DNA from: RUG100 sp050953405
Lineage (GTDB): Bacteria > Bacillota > Clostridia > Peptostreptococcales > Anaerovoracaceae
Direction: 5' to 3'
NCBI GenBank assembly: GCA_050953405.1
Contig: JBMNMP010000001.1
Location: 1-64,000, forward strand
Length of the DNA: 64,000 bases
Part shown: one piece after another, positions 43,633 to 52,064 of the stretch
How the letters are laid out: every line of letters begins with the position of its first letter
Position numbering within the stretch: position 1 is the first letter of the stretch
The notes under the pieces: generated by a model
Told to the model about the DNA's origin: nothing
The model's input: only the letters and a program-made list of their open reading frames with translations
The model's database searches: none
Translations under genes and position numbers: made by a program

Positions 43633-44262
43633 TCATCGCGTTCCATAGAGGCGGTCGCCCGCATCTCCCAGTCCCGGCAGGATATAAGCGTCTTCGTTCA
43701 GCTTTTCATCCTTGGCCGCGATGAATATATCCACATCCGGGTGTGCCTTCTGCAGCGCTTCGATTCCTTCCGGAGCCGCAATGAGGCACATGAATATTAT
43801 CTTTTTTCCGCCTTTCTTCTTGATCAGGTTGATCGCATCTACAGCCGAACCACCGGTCGCCAGCATCGGGTCGAGCACAAAGGTCTCTCTCTTTCCGATG
43901 TCGCTGGGCATCTTGCAGTAATACTCCACCGGCTCGTGTGTCACCGGGTCGCGGTACAGCCCCACGTGTCCCACTTTTGCGTTGGGCACCAGTGCCAGCA
44001 TACCGTCCACCAGACCCAGTCCTGCTCTCAGGATGGGTACGATCGCGATGTCTTCTCCGCGCAGCATGTTGACCTTGGTCTTCTGCATCGGAGTCTCGAT
44101 CTCCACCTCTTTCAGCGGCATTTCTCTGGTTGCTTCATATCCCATCAGCATTCCGATTTCCTTGACCAGATCCCTGAAATCCTTGGTCCCGGTCTCCTTC
44201 ATCCGCAGCAGCGCGGTCTTGTGCTGAATCAGCGGATGATCGAACACGTAAACTCTACCCAT
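43633..44262 (-). CDS. upp: Uracil phosphoribosyltransferase
   Basis: 209 residues. PRPP-binding loop LDPMLATGGSAVDAINLIK, the uracil site near the C-terminus (ILPGLGDAGDRLYGT), and PILRAGLGLVDGM are diagnostic. It salvages uracil to UMP. GGGAGG precedes ATG 44262, 5 bp after rpiB. Confidence 0.97.
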   Translation of the reverse strand: MGRVYVFDHPLIQHKTALLRMKETGTKDFRDLVKEIGMLMGYEATREMPLKEVEIETPMQKTKVNMLRGEDIAIVPILRAGLGLVDGMLALVPNAKVGHVGLYRDPVTHEPVEYYCKMPSDIGKRETFVLDPMLATGGSAVDAINLIKKKGGKKIIFMCLIAAPEGIEALQKAHPDVDIFIAAKDEKLNEDAYILPGLGDAGDRLYGTR

Positions 44263-44267
44263 TTGTC

Positions 44268-44720
44268 TTACCTCCCGTTATTCTCTTCGTAAGCAGTAAT
44301 TTTATCAACACGCCTCTGGTGGCGTCCGCCTTCGAATTCAGTGTCCAGCCATTTCTGCACTATCTGCAGAGCATCGAAGGTCTCCAGATACCTGCCGCCC
44401 AGGGCCAGCATATTGGCATCATTGTGCTTCCTCGACATCTCCGCCAGCTCAGTACTGGTGCACAGCGCGCATCTGATGCCCTTGACCTTGTTGGCTATGA
44501 TCGACATCCCGATACCGCTGCCGCAGCATACGATGCCGCGGTCAGCCTTTCCCGAAGTCACCATTTCCGCGCACTTTATTCCGTAATCGGGATAATCGTC
44601 ATCGGCATCCTCTTCATGAGGACCCAGGTCCTCGAACTGGATCCCCATTCCGATGAGATATCCTTCTATAGATTCTTTCAGCATGTAACCGCCGTGGTCA
44701 CTAGCCAGCACTACTTTCAT
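44268..44720 (-). CDS. rpiB: Ribose 5-phosphate isomerase B
   Basis: 150 residues. LASDHGGYMLKESI, DYPDYGIKCAEMV, GIVCCGSGIGMSIIANK (catalytic Cys) and ALCTSTELAEMSRKHNDANM match RpiB. It interconverts ribose and ribulose 5-phosphates. The start is set at MKVVLASDHG (44720), overlapping the tsaC stop by 4 bp. Confidence 0.97.
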   Translation of the reverse strand: MKVVLASDHGGYMLKESIEGYLIGMGIQFEDLGPHEEDADDDYPDYGIKCAEMVTSGKADRGIVCCGSGIGMSIIANKVKGIRCALCTSTELAEMSRKHNDANMLALGGRYLETFDALQIVQKWLDTEFEGGRHQRRVDKITAYEENNGR

Positions 44721-45757
44721 TTGCTCCAACCTCTCTTTTCTCCAACTCTAACGATATTATATCCGGCGCTCTTCAGCATCCGGTTCATTACAGCAAATCC
44801 CACGCTGTCAGTATCCGACAGCGCGCCTGCCAGTATCATGTCGACCCCCTTGGAGTCCAGTTCTCTCAAGTCGGCAAAAAAGTCATGAGCAGCCTCGATG
44901 AAAGCCCTTTCCTCAAAGAGTATCACTCCGACCTTATTGCCCAGATGTTCGTTGAGCTCCTTCAGCCTCTGGATCTCTTCTTTCACGGCCGCGCGGCTGC
45001 CTTCGACCACCAGCATATCGGCCTTCGGCGCGTAATGCTTGTACTTCATTCCCGGGGACTTGGGTGCAAAATCCGCACTTTGTTTCAGCTGCTCGGGTGT
45101 CGGCCTCTGCTTGAGGGTCGGATCCATCTCCACCTTCTTGCCGAGAGCCGCTTCTATCTGCTCCGGCGTTATGATGCCGGGACGCAGTACGGTCGGTGTT
45201 CCCGTGCTCATATCGAGCACCGTGGATTCGATCCCCACGCGGCAGTCCTCGCCGCGCAGTATAATATCGATCTTGCCGTCAAGATCGTGTATCACATGTT
45301 CCGTCTTTGTGGGGCTGGGCCTTCCGCTGATATTGGCGCTGGGCGCCGCTATCGGGGTCCCCGCATAATTGATCAGGGCTCTTGCTGTCTCATTGTCGGG
45401 CATGCGCACAGCCACCGTGTCCAGCCCGCCCGTGGTGGTTTTGGGCACCGAGTCCTTCTTTTTGACCACCATGGTCAGCGGCCCCGGCCAGAAATTATCT
45501 ATTAGATTGACGATATCGCCTGACAGCATCGGTGTCAGCTGTCCTATATCACTGGCTCTTGCGATGTGCACAATCATCGGATTGTCGTTGGGCCTTCCCT
45601 TGGCCGCGTATACCTTCTTCACCGCTTCGGCGTTCATCGCGTCCGCGCCCAGGCCGAAGACCGTCTCCGTGGGGAAAGCCACCAGGCCCCCGTCCCTGAT
45701 CGTCTGCGCCGCCAATATTATATTTTCCTTTGTCGCATCCAGTATTTTCGTTTCCAT
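44717..45757 (-). CDS. tsaC: L-threonylcarbamoyladenylate synthase (Sua5/YwlC/TsaC)
   Basis: 346 residues: the YrdC domain (GGLVAFPTETVFGLGADAMN, YAAKGRPNDNPMIVHIA, FWPGPLTMVVKK, ANISGRPSPT) plus the C-terminal Sua5 domain (SPGMKYKHYAPKADMLVVEG). It makes threonylcarbamoyl-AMP for the t6A37 modification of ANN-decoding tRNAs. AGGTGG precedes ATG 45757. It follows prfA by 22 bp, a common clostridial arrangement. Confidence 0.95.
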   Translation of the reverse strand: METKILDATKENIILAAQTIRDGGLVAFPTETVFGLGADAMNAEAVKKVYAAKGRPNDNPMIVHIARASDIGQLTPMLSGDIVNLIDNFWPGPLTMVVKKKDSVPKTTTGGLDTVAVRMPDNETARALINYAGTPIAAPSANISGRPSPTKTEHVIHDLDGKIDIILRGEDCRVGIESTVLDMSTGTPTVLRPGIITPEQIEAALGKKVEMDPTLKQRPTPEQLKQSADFAPKSPGMKYKHYAPKADMLVVEGSRAAVKEEIQRLKELNEHLGNKVGVILFEERAFIEAAHDFFADLRELDSKGVDMILAGALSDTDSVGFAVMNRMLKSAGYNIVRVGEKRGWSK

Positions 45758-45779
45758 ATCGTCCACCTCGCCTCGTTGT

Positions 45780-46847
45780 TTAGAAATTCTTCATCTTTTC
45801 CGCCTGGTCTTCAGTGATCAGGCCGTCAATGATCTCATCCATGTCTCCGTCAAGGAAATTGTCAAGCTTGTATATCGTGGCCCCGGTGCGGTGATCGGAG
45901 ATCCTGCCCTGCGGGAAATTGTAGGTACGGATACGCTCGGATCTGTCTCCGCTGCCCACCATACTCTTTCTCTGATCCGCTCTTTCCTTGTTCTGCTGCT
46001 GCATCTTCAAGTCATAGAGACGCGACCTCAATACCTTGAAGGCCTTCTCTTTGTTCTTTATCTGGGATTTTTCATCCTGGCAGGTGACCACCAGTCCGGT
46101 CGGCTCATGCGTCAGCCTGACAGCCGAGTCGGTAGTATTTACGCACTGCCCGCCGTTGCCTGAGGCACGGTAAACGTCGACCCTGACATCGTTGGGATCG
46201 AGATCCACCTCCACGTCATCGACCTCCGGCAGCACGGCCACCGTGGCCGCCGAAGTGTGCACACGTCCCGAGGATTCAGTCTCCGGTACGCGCTGCACCC
46301 TGTGGGCGCCGCTCTCATACTTGAGACGGGAGTAAGCTCCCTTTCCCTTTATCATCATGACTGCTTCTTTGATGCCGCCGAGGCCGGTATCGTTGAGCTC
46401 GATGATCTCTGTTTTCCAGCCGTGCTTTTCAGCATACATGGTGTACATGCGCAGGAGGTCTGCTCCGAAGAGCGCCGCCTCCTCGCCGCCGGTGCCCGCC
46501 CTGATCTCCAGGATAACGTTCTTGTCATCGTTGGGATCCTTCGGCAGCAGCAGGACCTTCAGTTCCTCTTCGATTGGTTCGATCTTTTCCTCCTGCTCCG
46601 ACAGTTCCATCTTGGCCAGTTCCTTCATCTCATCGTCAGCTGACCCGTCATCAAGGATCTCCTTGGCTTCATTGATCCCGGTCTTTACCTTTTTGTATTC
46701 TTCGTATTTCTTAACAATAGGCTCCATCTCGCCCATCTCTTTGGCGTGCTTCTGCCAGACTTCCTGATTTGCGATGACCTCGGGGTCCGCACAAAGTCTC
46801 GTCAGCTCCGCATATTTATCTGTTATGAAATCAAGTTTGTCAAACAT
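45780..46847 (-). CDS. prfA: Peptide chain release factor 1
   Basis: 355 residues. EIRAGTGGEEAALF, the stop-recognition loop RVPETESSGRVHTSA (PxT tripeptide reading PET), and the catalytic GGQ in RASGNGGQCVNTTDSAVRLT identify RF1, which reads UAA and UAG. Its presence supports TAG as a normal stop here. First gene of the five-gene series prfA-tsaC-rpiB-upp-tyrS. Confidence 0.97.
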   Translation of the reverse strand: MFDKLDFITDKYAELTRLCADPEVIANQEVWQKHAKEMGEMEPIVKKYEEYKKVKTGINEAKEILDDGSADDEMKELAKMELSEQEEKIEPIEEELKVLLLPKDPNDDKNVILEIRAGTGGEEAALFGADLLRMYTMYAEKHGWKTEIIELNDTGLGGIKEAVMMIKGKGAYSRLKYESGAHRVQRVPETESSGRVHTSAATVAVLPEVDDVEVDLDPNDVRVDVYRASGNGGQCVNTTDSAVRLTHEPTGLVVTCQDEKSQIKNKEKAFKVLRSRLYDLKMQQQNKERADQRKSMVGSGDRSERIRTYNFPQGRISDHRTGATIYKLDNFLDGDMDEIIDGLITEDQAEKMKNF

Positions 46848-46939
46848 ATCTAATTTACCTGCTTCCTTTTTCTCGAATTCTTATTGTATCATAACAAAAG
46901 CAATAAAAAACACAACTAACCATTAATTAGCCAAATTTC

Positions 46940-49138
46940 CTATCTGTATGCCTGTGCACTGCCCGGCAGATATTTGTATACCAGGTGATCCTCGCCTTCC
47001 AGTTTGACTGCCGCCAGATAGCCCTCGCGCGTCATGCAGTATGTGCTGCGCAGATTTGGCAGGATCTTTGCGAGACGCGCCGGATCGGTGATCGCCTGAC
47101 GGTCTCCAAAGTCTGTCTGCACCATGAAGGAATCGTTGTCCTTTGCCCGGTAAGCCAGAAAGATATTTGACAGAGGTTCTTTCCTGCCGTTGATCCCGGC
47201 AAACGGATCGTACCTCTGCAGGTAGACGCCCTCAACCTGCGCCTGCGGCTTCAGCAGCTTCAGCCAGCCGTGGGCGCGCAGAAACTTCAAGGTATTTTTG
47301 AATTCACCCGTGATATAGATGGGTGCACTGCCAAGATGCCACGAGAACGTATACAGATCATCCTCGCCCTCACCGGTGAAGAGCAGTACGCCGAGAGCAT
47401 CGCGCCGCGGAAAGTATCTGTCCTTCATATCCTGCCGCGCAAGGTCCCCGGCCAGGGCTTCACATAACTGTGCCCGCGATCCGGCGCTGAGGGAAAGGCT
47501 GTACGGACGATCGAGCCAGGTATTCGTGAGAAAGATGCTGCCGCTCTCATAGGCGTTCTCCGCCCAGTTTACTTCACGGCCGCTGTCCAGTGTGCCGGTC
47601 AGAAGCTGTGAGAGCTCGTTCCGGTTTTCGGCAGCAGAATCCATTCCGGTCATCTTTTCAAGGATCCCCAGCGAGGCGCGGTCATAGTATCTGTCGACCA
47701 CCCTGCCGTTCTTCAGGCGATAGCTGATCTCCACATCGTAAGGCACTACCGTAGCCTGAAAATTTTTCTCTGCGGTGCCCATCTTCCTGCGGCCCATATC
47801 CACAAGACGCTCGTTGATGCCGCGGGCCGCAGAAATGCTGTCCTTCGAAGAATACACCTGGCTGCTGACCATATAATATGAAGTCTCCGTGCTGGTGCCC
47901 GATGTCTGCGAGGTGATGAACGACGGACTGCCGGTATAAGTCATCTTCACCGAAGATATGTCATCCGTCTGCGGCAGGCTGCCCGCTCCCAGGTTGCCTG
48001 ACAGCAATATACCGCCGAAGACGGCAGCCACCACGGCCAGGTTCACCGCCCACCAGCGCAGTCTGCCTGCCTCTGCGCTGTGCGCCAGCGCCGCACGCCA
48101 GAGTACCAGCAGCAGGATCTCTGCCAGCACGGCGAGGATCAGAGCTATCAGATAGCTGCTGTCGGCAAACATCACGAAAACGATGCTGAAAATGCAAAAA
48201 CCGCTGACCGCCGTCAGGATCGCCATGAGTATGCGGTTCTGCCCCGAAATACCCGCCTGTTCCGCCCGCCTTGCACGGAACGCCAGCCACGCCAGCAGCA
48301 CCAGCACGCATACCGCTGCAGTCCACATAATGATGATGTGCGGCGAAATACTATCCACCTCGCTCCTGGTCAGCCCCCGGTAAAAAATAGAATACTTTTT
48401 CAGCTGGCTGCGGAAAAAGATCAAAGGATTGAAATCAGCAGTAAGCTTCATGAGGCTGCTGACACCACCCTTTTGCCCCGAGTACATGACAGCCCCGTAC
48501 GGACTGCCCCATACCAGTTTGCTGATCATGCGCCCCACACAGTATATCACCGCGGTCGGTCCCCCCAGGAACAGAGCATCAAACAGGATAGCTTCCCGCA
48601 TGGTGCCCGCCAGCAGACATGCGATGCCGCTGATGAGGAACGCTGTCATCACCTGAAGGAACATCCCTCCGGAAAGATAAAAGCAGCTGCTCATCATGCC
48701 GGGATAACCGCCCAGAGCTATAAAGTTTATCAGCGCCGATACCAGCAGGGGCACCAGGGACACGGCCAGGGCTCCGCATATACCGGCCAGCAGACGCGAC
48801 AACAGCAGGCGGCCGCGGCGCAGGCCCAGTGAGAAATACAGAGTCGTCTGTCGTTTTTCCAGCAGAAAGCTGAATGTCATGAGGCCGGAAACCATGCCGT
48901 AGATCACCGATGCCCAGAACACCGCCTGTACAAAGTCTTCTTTGATAAAGCGGAATTTCATCTGGTCATGCGTAGTCGCTATCTCGAATATGGAATCTCC
49001 GGGGATGCCCGCCGTTGAGAACGGTATCAGCACCAGAAAGATCGCCAGGCCCGCGATAATGAGGCCTGCATTCCTCACAAACACCTGCTTCAGATCGTGT
49101 ATGAATATACTATTTCCTAAAGAGCTCTTCCCATCCAC
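46940..49138 (-). CDS. Large ABC-2-like permease with extracytoplasmic domain
   Basis: 732 residues. The N-terminal 380 residues hold about ten helices (LIIAGLAIFLVLIPFSTAGI, FWASVIYGMVSGLMTFSFLL); the C-terminal 340 residues form a soluble outside domain (SSVKMTYTGSPSFITSQTSG to LPNLRSTYCM). It overlaps the ATPase gene by 29 bp and must be its partner. Last gene of the operon behind operator site 1. Substrate unknown; regulation together with an iron-type ABC system suggests export or import linked to metal supply. Confidence 0.8.
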   Translation of the reverse strand: MDGKSSLGNSIFIHDLKQVFVRNAGLIIAGLAIFLVLIPFSTAGIPGDSIFEIATTHDQMKFRFIKEDFVQAVFWASVIYGMVSGLMTFSFLLEKRQTTLYFSLGLRRGRLLLSRLLAGICGALAVSLVPLLVSALINFIALGGYPGMMSSCFYLSGGMFLQVMTAFLISGIACLLAGTMREAILFDALFLGGPTAVIYCVGRMISKLVWGSPYGAVMYSGQKGGVSSLMKLTADFNPLIFFRSQLKKYSIFYRGLTRSEVDSISPHIIIMWTAAVCVLVLLAWLAFRARRAEQAGISGQNRILMAILTAVSGFCIFSIVFVMFADSSYLIALILAVLAEILLLVLWRAALAHSAEAGRLRWWAVNLAVVAAVFGGILLSGNLGAGSLPQTDDISSVKMTYTGSPSFITSQTSGTSTETSYYMVSSQVYSSKDSISAARGINERLVDMGRRKMGTAEKNFQATVVPYDVEISYRLKNGRVVDRYYDRASLGILEKMTGMDSAAENRNELSQLLTGTLDSGREVNWAENAYESGSIFLTNTWLDRPYSLSLSAGSRAQLCEALAGDLARQDMKDRYFPRRDALGVLLFTGEGEDDLYTFSWHLGSAPIYITGEFKNTLKFLRAHGWLKLLKPQAQVEGVYLQRYDPFAGINGRKEPLSNIFLAYRAKDNDSFMVQTDFGDRQAITDPARLAKILPNLRSTYCMTREGYLAAVKLEGEDHLVYKYLPGSAQAYR

Positions 49139-49838
49139 TTTCTATCGGTTCCTTTCCCTGCAGGAAGTACTCTTCAAGACTGCTGCCCTGGGCCCGCACT
49201 TCCTCCACAGTCATATCGCACACCAGGTGCGCCTCATTGATCATCCCGAATCTGTCGACACACTCCTCCAGCTCCTGCAGGTTGTGCGAAGTGATGACCA
49301 CCGCAGCTCTGCGCTGCGCGACATATGAGCGCAGCATACTGCGCATGGTGCGGCGCACACCAATATCGAGGCCGTCGAAAGCTTCATCCAGCAGCAGTAT
49401 CCCGGCGCCGCTGGCAAAAGCCGTCATCAGTCCCGTCTGTCTCATCATTCCCTTGGAAAAACCGCTGATCTTGCGGTCATCCTGCAGCCCGAAAATCTCC
49501 ATCAGCCCCCTGTAGACCCCGGACTGCCAGCCCGGATAGTATCCGCGGTAGAATTTTTCCATTTCTGCGATCGTCGCCTGCGGCTTGAAGAACAATTCCT
49601 CCGTCATCATGAACATCCCGGCCTTCACGCACTCGTTCTCGTACACCGGCTTGCCGTCCACGAGCACGGCATCGTCATCCGGCCTGTATATGCCGTTGAT
49701 GATCTTGAGCAGTGTCGTCTTGCCGGCACCGTTAAAGCCCGTAAGCCCGAATATCTCGCCGTCCTTTATCTGCAGCGATATGTCATCGAGCACCCTGTGG
49801 GGCCCGAACCGTTTACTGACTCCTTCTATGCTGATCAT
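49110..49838 (-). CDS. ABC transporter ATP-binding protein
   Basis: 242 residues. Walker A LTGFNGAGKTTL, signature-like SGFSKGMMRQTGLMTAFASG (unusual in place of LSGGQ), Walker B ILLLDEAFDGLD and switch His in VITSHNLQELE. The pattern is of the gliding/bacitracin export type. ATG 49838 forms an ATGA overlap with the surface-protein stop. Pairs with the permease downstream. Confidence 0.92.
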   Translation of the reverse strand: MISIEGVSKRFGPHRVLDDISLQIKDGEIFGLTGFNGAGKTTLLKIINGIYRPDDDAVLVDGKPVYENECVKAGMFMMTEELFFKPQATIAEMEKFYRGYYPGWQSGVYRGLMEIFGLQDDRKISGFSKGMMRQTGLMTAFASGAGILLLDEAFDGLDIGVRRTMRSMLRSYVAQRRAAVVITSHNLQELEECVDRFGMINEAHLVCDMTVEEVRAQGSSLEEYFLQGKEPIESGWEELFRK

Positions 49839-51070
49839 GCCGCCGGCTTTCCGCCCGATCTTCTTCTGATCAGGATCACCGCGATCACTGCGGCGATCAC
49901 ACATACGACGGGGATCACGATCTTCGGAGCGACCGAACTCTGAGGTATCTCCTCAGCGGTCATTATATATGTGCCCCCGTGCGACATGGTCCTGCCTGCG
50001 TACCCGTTCTCGACATTCAGGCTCTTGCCGCTCCTCACGGCCCTGCCCCTGCCGGCATTGTATTCATAGAAATAAACCTTGTCGGCATTGCTGATATTAT
50101 CAGTCAGTCTTGCGCTGATCTCCGCCTTGCCGGGGAAGCTGCCCTGTTCAGCGAAGGTCATATACATTGCTTCTTTCCCGTGCGTCGTATCCGCCACTTT
50201 TTCCCCGGCCTTATCGCTCAGCGAGATGTTGAGATCGACATCGTCCGTCGTCTTGATATCCCTGCCGTAAAAACGCCATGAATATTCGATGCTGCCGGCT
50301 TCATCTTTTTTATTGAAGATAGCATATTCATCTTTGCCTTTGATCTGACGGAAAATATCGCTCCCCTGCGCATAATCAATGATATCTTCCGATATCACAG
50401 TTCCCTTCTTGCTCTTGATGACTTTCTTGCTGGCGGCCGCTTTTTTCTTTGCCGCTGCTTTTTTCTGCTGCGGTGTGGCTGCACTGCTCGTGCCTCCATT
50501 GTCTACTGCGGCTGCAGAATCTCTGGTGCCGCCGGAAGCGCTGCTGCCGCCGCTGCCGCCTCCTGAAAATGAACTGTCGGACTTGCTGACGGTGACCTTT
50601 ATCGTCTTGCTCATAGAAGTATACTGCCTGAGGCTTGCGGTCACACTGATTGTGGCGCTGCCCGCGCCGAGCGCACTGATCTTCACTGCACCGCCGGTAT
50701 ACTTCGCACTGGCCACTGAGTTGTTCGATGAGGCGACCTTGAAACTCGTATAATACCTGGTGTACTCGGTCCCCGCACAAGTGCAGTTGCCGCGGTCATC
50801 GAGGCAGTTCTTTTCTCCGCACGACTGCGGACATTCCGCCATCCCGCACCCCTGTGTCTGATCATCGTATGCCGGACTGGCAGTAACACTGACATTGATA
50901 CTGCCGCCCCTGTCCAGGGTGACCGCACTGCGCCCCACACTGAGCGCCACATCGCCGCGATCGAAATATGCCATCGCCTGCGGTGCGTTGACGGAGAATA
51001 CCAGCAAGACAGCCGCTATCAGAGCCGTCATCAATTTCACTTTTTTCATCATCGATTTCTTCATCCTCAT
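49835..51070 (-). CDS. Membrane-anchored Ig-like (BIG2) surface protein
   Basis: 411 residues. Signal peptide (VKLMTALIAAVLLVFSVNAP, then QAMA), a BIG2-type domain (ALSVGRSAVTLDRGGSINVS, KVASSNNSVASAKYTGGAVK, ISALGAGSATISVTA) interrupted by a Cys-rich loop (CGMAECPQSCGEKNCLDDRG, CTCAG), a Ser/Gly then Lys/Ala-rich spacer, a second beta domain and a C-terminal membrane helix (IVIPVVCVIAAVIAVILI). The Cys loop suggests disulfides or metal/haem ligation. 16 bp after the lipoprotein gene. Confidence 0.8.
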   Translation of the reverse strand: MRMKKSMMKKVKLMTALIAAVLLVFSVNAPQAMAYFDRGDVALSVGRSAVTLDRGGSINVSVTASPAYDDQTQGCGMAECPQSCGEKNCLDDRGNCTCAGTEYTRYYTSFKVASSNNSVASAKYTGGAVKISALGAGSATISVTASLRQYTSMSKTIKVTVSKSDSSFSGGGSGGSSASGGTRDSAAAVDNGGTSSAATPQQKKAAAKKKAAASKKVIKSKKGTVISEDIIDYAQGSDIFRQIKGKDEYAIFNKKDEAGSIEYSWRFYGRDIKTTDDVDLNISLSDKAGEKVADTTHGKEAMYMTFAEQGSFPGKAEISARLTDNISNADKVYFYEYNAGRGRAVRSGKSLNVENGYAGRTMSHGGTYIMTAEEIPQSSVAPKIVIPVVCVIAAVIAVILIRRRSGGKPAA

Positions 51071-51086
51071 TCTGATTGCCCACCAT

Positions 51087-51875
51087 TTAATTAATATGCG
51101 TATACGTGTATGTTTTCAGATCCAGGCGGCCGCCGTAACCGCTGCTGCCTTTTCTGCTGCAGGTTATCTTTCTGCCGCTGCTCGAAAACCTGTACCGGTC
51201 CCCGAAATGTCTCCTGAGAGTATCCGCCGTGATTTCAGCAATCATCGTCTCATCCTTCTGCAGGAAATCATGCCCGTGCACGGCGACAGCGCCATCCATG
51301 GTCTCCCCTTTTGTGTTCACCCTGCTTTCGACGACCTTGCCGCCATCAGTCAGCTGCACCCAGGTGATACAGCGGATATTCCATCTGCCCTTTACCTCTT
51401 TGGTGACCGCATCGTCCGAGCTGCTCACCGTTTTCAGGCTCACCCCCGAGGGGACCAGCGCCTCCAGGGTGAAAGCATATGCGCAGTAATCACCGCTCTT
51501 GTCCAGTATTCCCGGATATCCTTTTTCATTGTCCTCCGGGGCGATTTTCAGCGTCCCCCGTTCCACCGCGCGGCTGCCGGTATCCAGCACCAGCTGCCTG
51601 CCGTCTTTTACTCTGGCACTGACATCGTCCTTCTTTTCACCGGACACCGTAAAACCGGCGTCCTTGAGGGCGTCGTCGCCGCATTTGATATCTTTGTCAA
51701 AAGTAAGGATGACCTCGATGTGCTGGCTGTCCTCGGTGCCTTCGTTGTAAGCCCTTATCTTCGCATCCTGCAGATGTGGAGACTTCTGCGCATCCACTTT
51801 GGCTCCGCAGCCTGTCAGCAGAACTATGAGTATCATGGGGATCAATATCAGACCTATGAAAGCTTTCCTCTTCAT
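51087..51875 (-). CDS. Secreted lipoprotein, first gene of the site-1 operon
   Basis: 262 residues. Lipoprotein signal (FIGLILIPMILIVLLTGCG) and a beta-rich domain whose first part (YNEGTEDSQHIEVILTFDKD) is recognisably related to the start of the divergent surface protein (REVNDAQDLNQHVELTLTFN). A Lys/Arg-rich end closes it. Operator site 1 lies 48 bp before the ATG 51875. Function unknown; a cell-surface ligand-binding role is suggested by pairing and regulation. Confidence 0.8.
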   Translation of the reverse strand: MKRKAFIGLILIPMILIVLLTGCGAKVDAQKSPHLQDAKIRAYNEGTEDSQHIEVILTFDKDIKCGDDALKDAGFTVSGEKKDDVSARVKDGRQLVLDTGSRAVERGTLKIAPEDNEKGYPGILDKSGDYCAYAFTLEALVPSGVSLKTVSSSDDAVTKEVKGRWNIRCITWVQLTDGGKVVESRVNTKGETMDGAVAVHGHDFLQKDETMIAEITADTLRRHFGDRYRFSSSGRKITCSRKGSSGYGGRLDLKTYTYTHIN

Positions 51876-51923
51876 ATCAATATCCTCTGAGGTCTAATTT
51901 TATCATTTTTCACAGCGGTATTT

Positions 51924-51939
51924 TGTTGTCCTGACAACA
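51924..51939. promoter_or_regulatory. Operator site 1 (TGTTGTC-CT-GACAACA)
   Basis: A perfect 16-bp palindrome with 7-bp arms in the leader or start region of the leftward lipoprotein operon; a TAATAT on the minus strand lies just upstream. The same motif recurs at 51972-51987 and 59359-59374. Confidence 0.75.
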
Positions 51940-51971
51940 CTTTGTATATTACCTGCATAATAGTTCGTTTC

Positions 51972-51987
51972 TGTTGTCGCGCCAACA
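51972..51987. promoter_or_regulatory. Operator site 2 (TGTTGTC-GC-GCCAACA)
   Basis: Same motif with one mismatch, 48 bp from site 1. It abuts the -35 region of the rightward promoter whose TATAAT is at 52009-52014, so a bound repressor would block the surface-protein genes. Confidence 0.75.
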
Positions 51988-52064
51988 ATTTCCTGCCGGC
52001 AACTCTGCTATAATCTATTCGCTAAAAGTCACCCATGGGGGCATTACGAAAGGAGAGGTAACAA

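Noticed and set aside
50895..51890. 331-codon plus-strand frame opposite the Ig-like and lipoprotein genes
   Set aside because: Antisense shadow of two genes with signal peptides and good starts.
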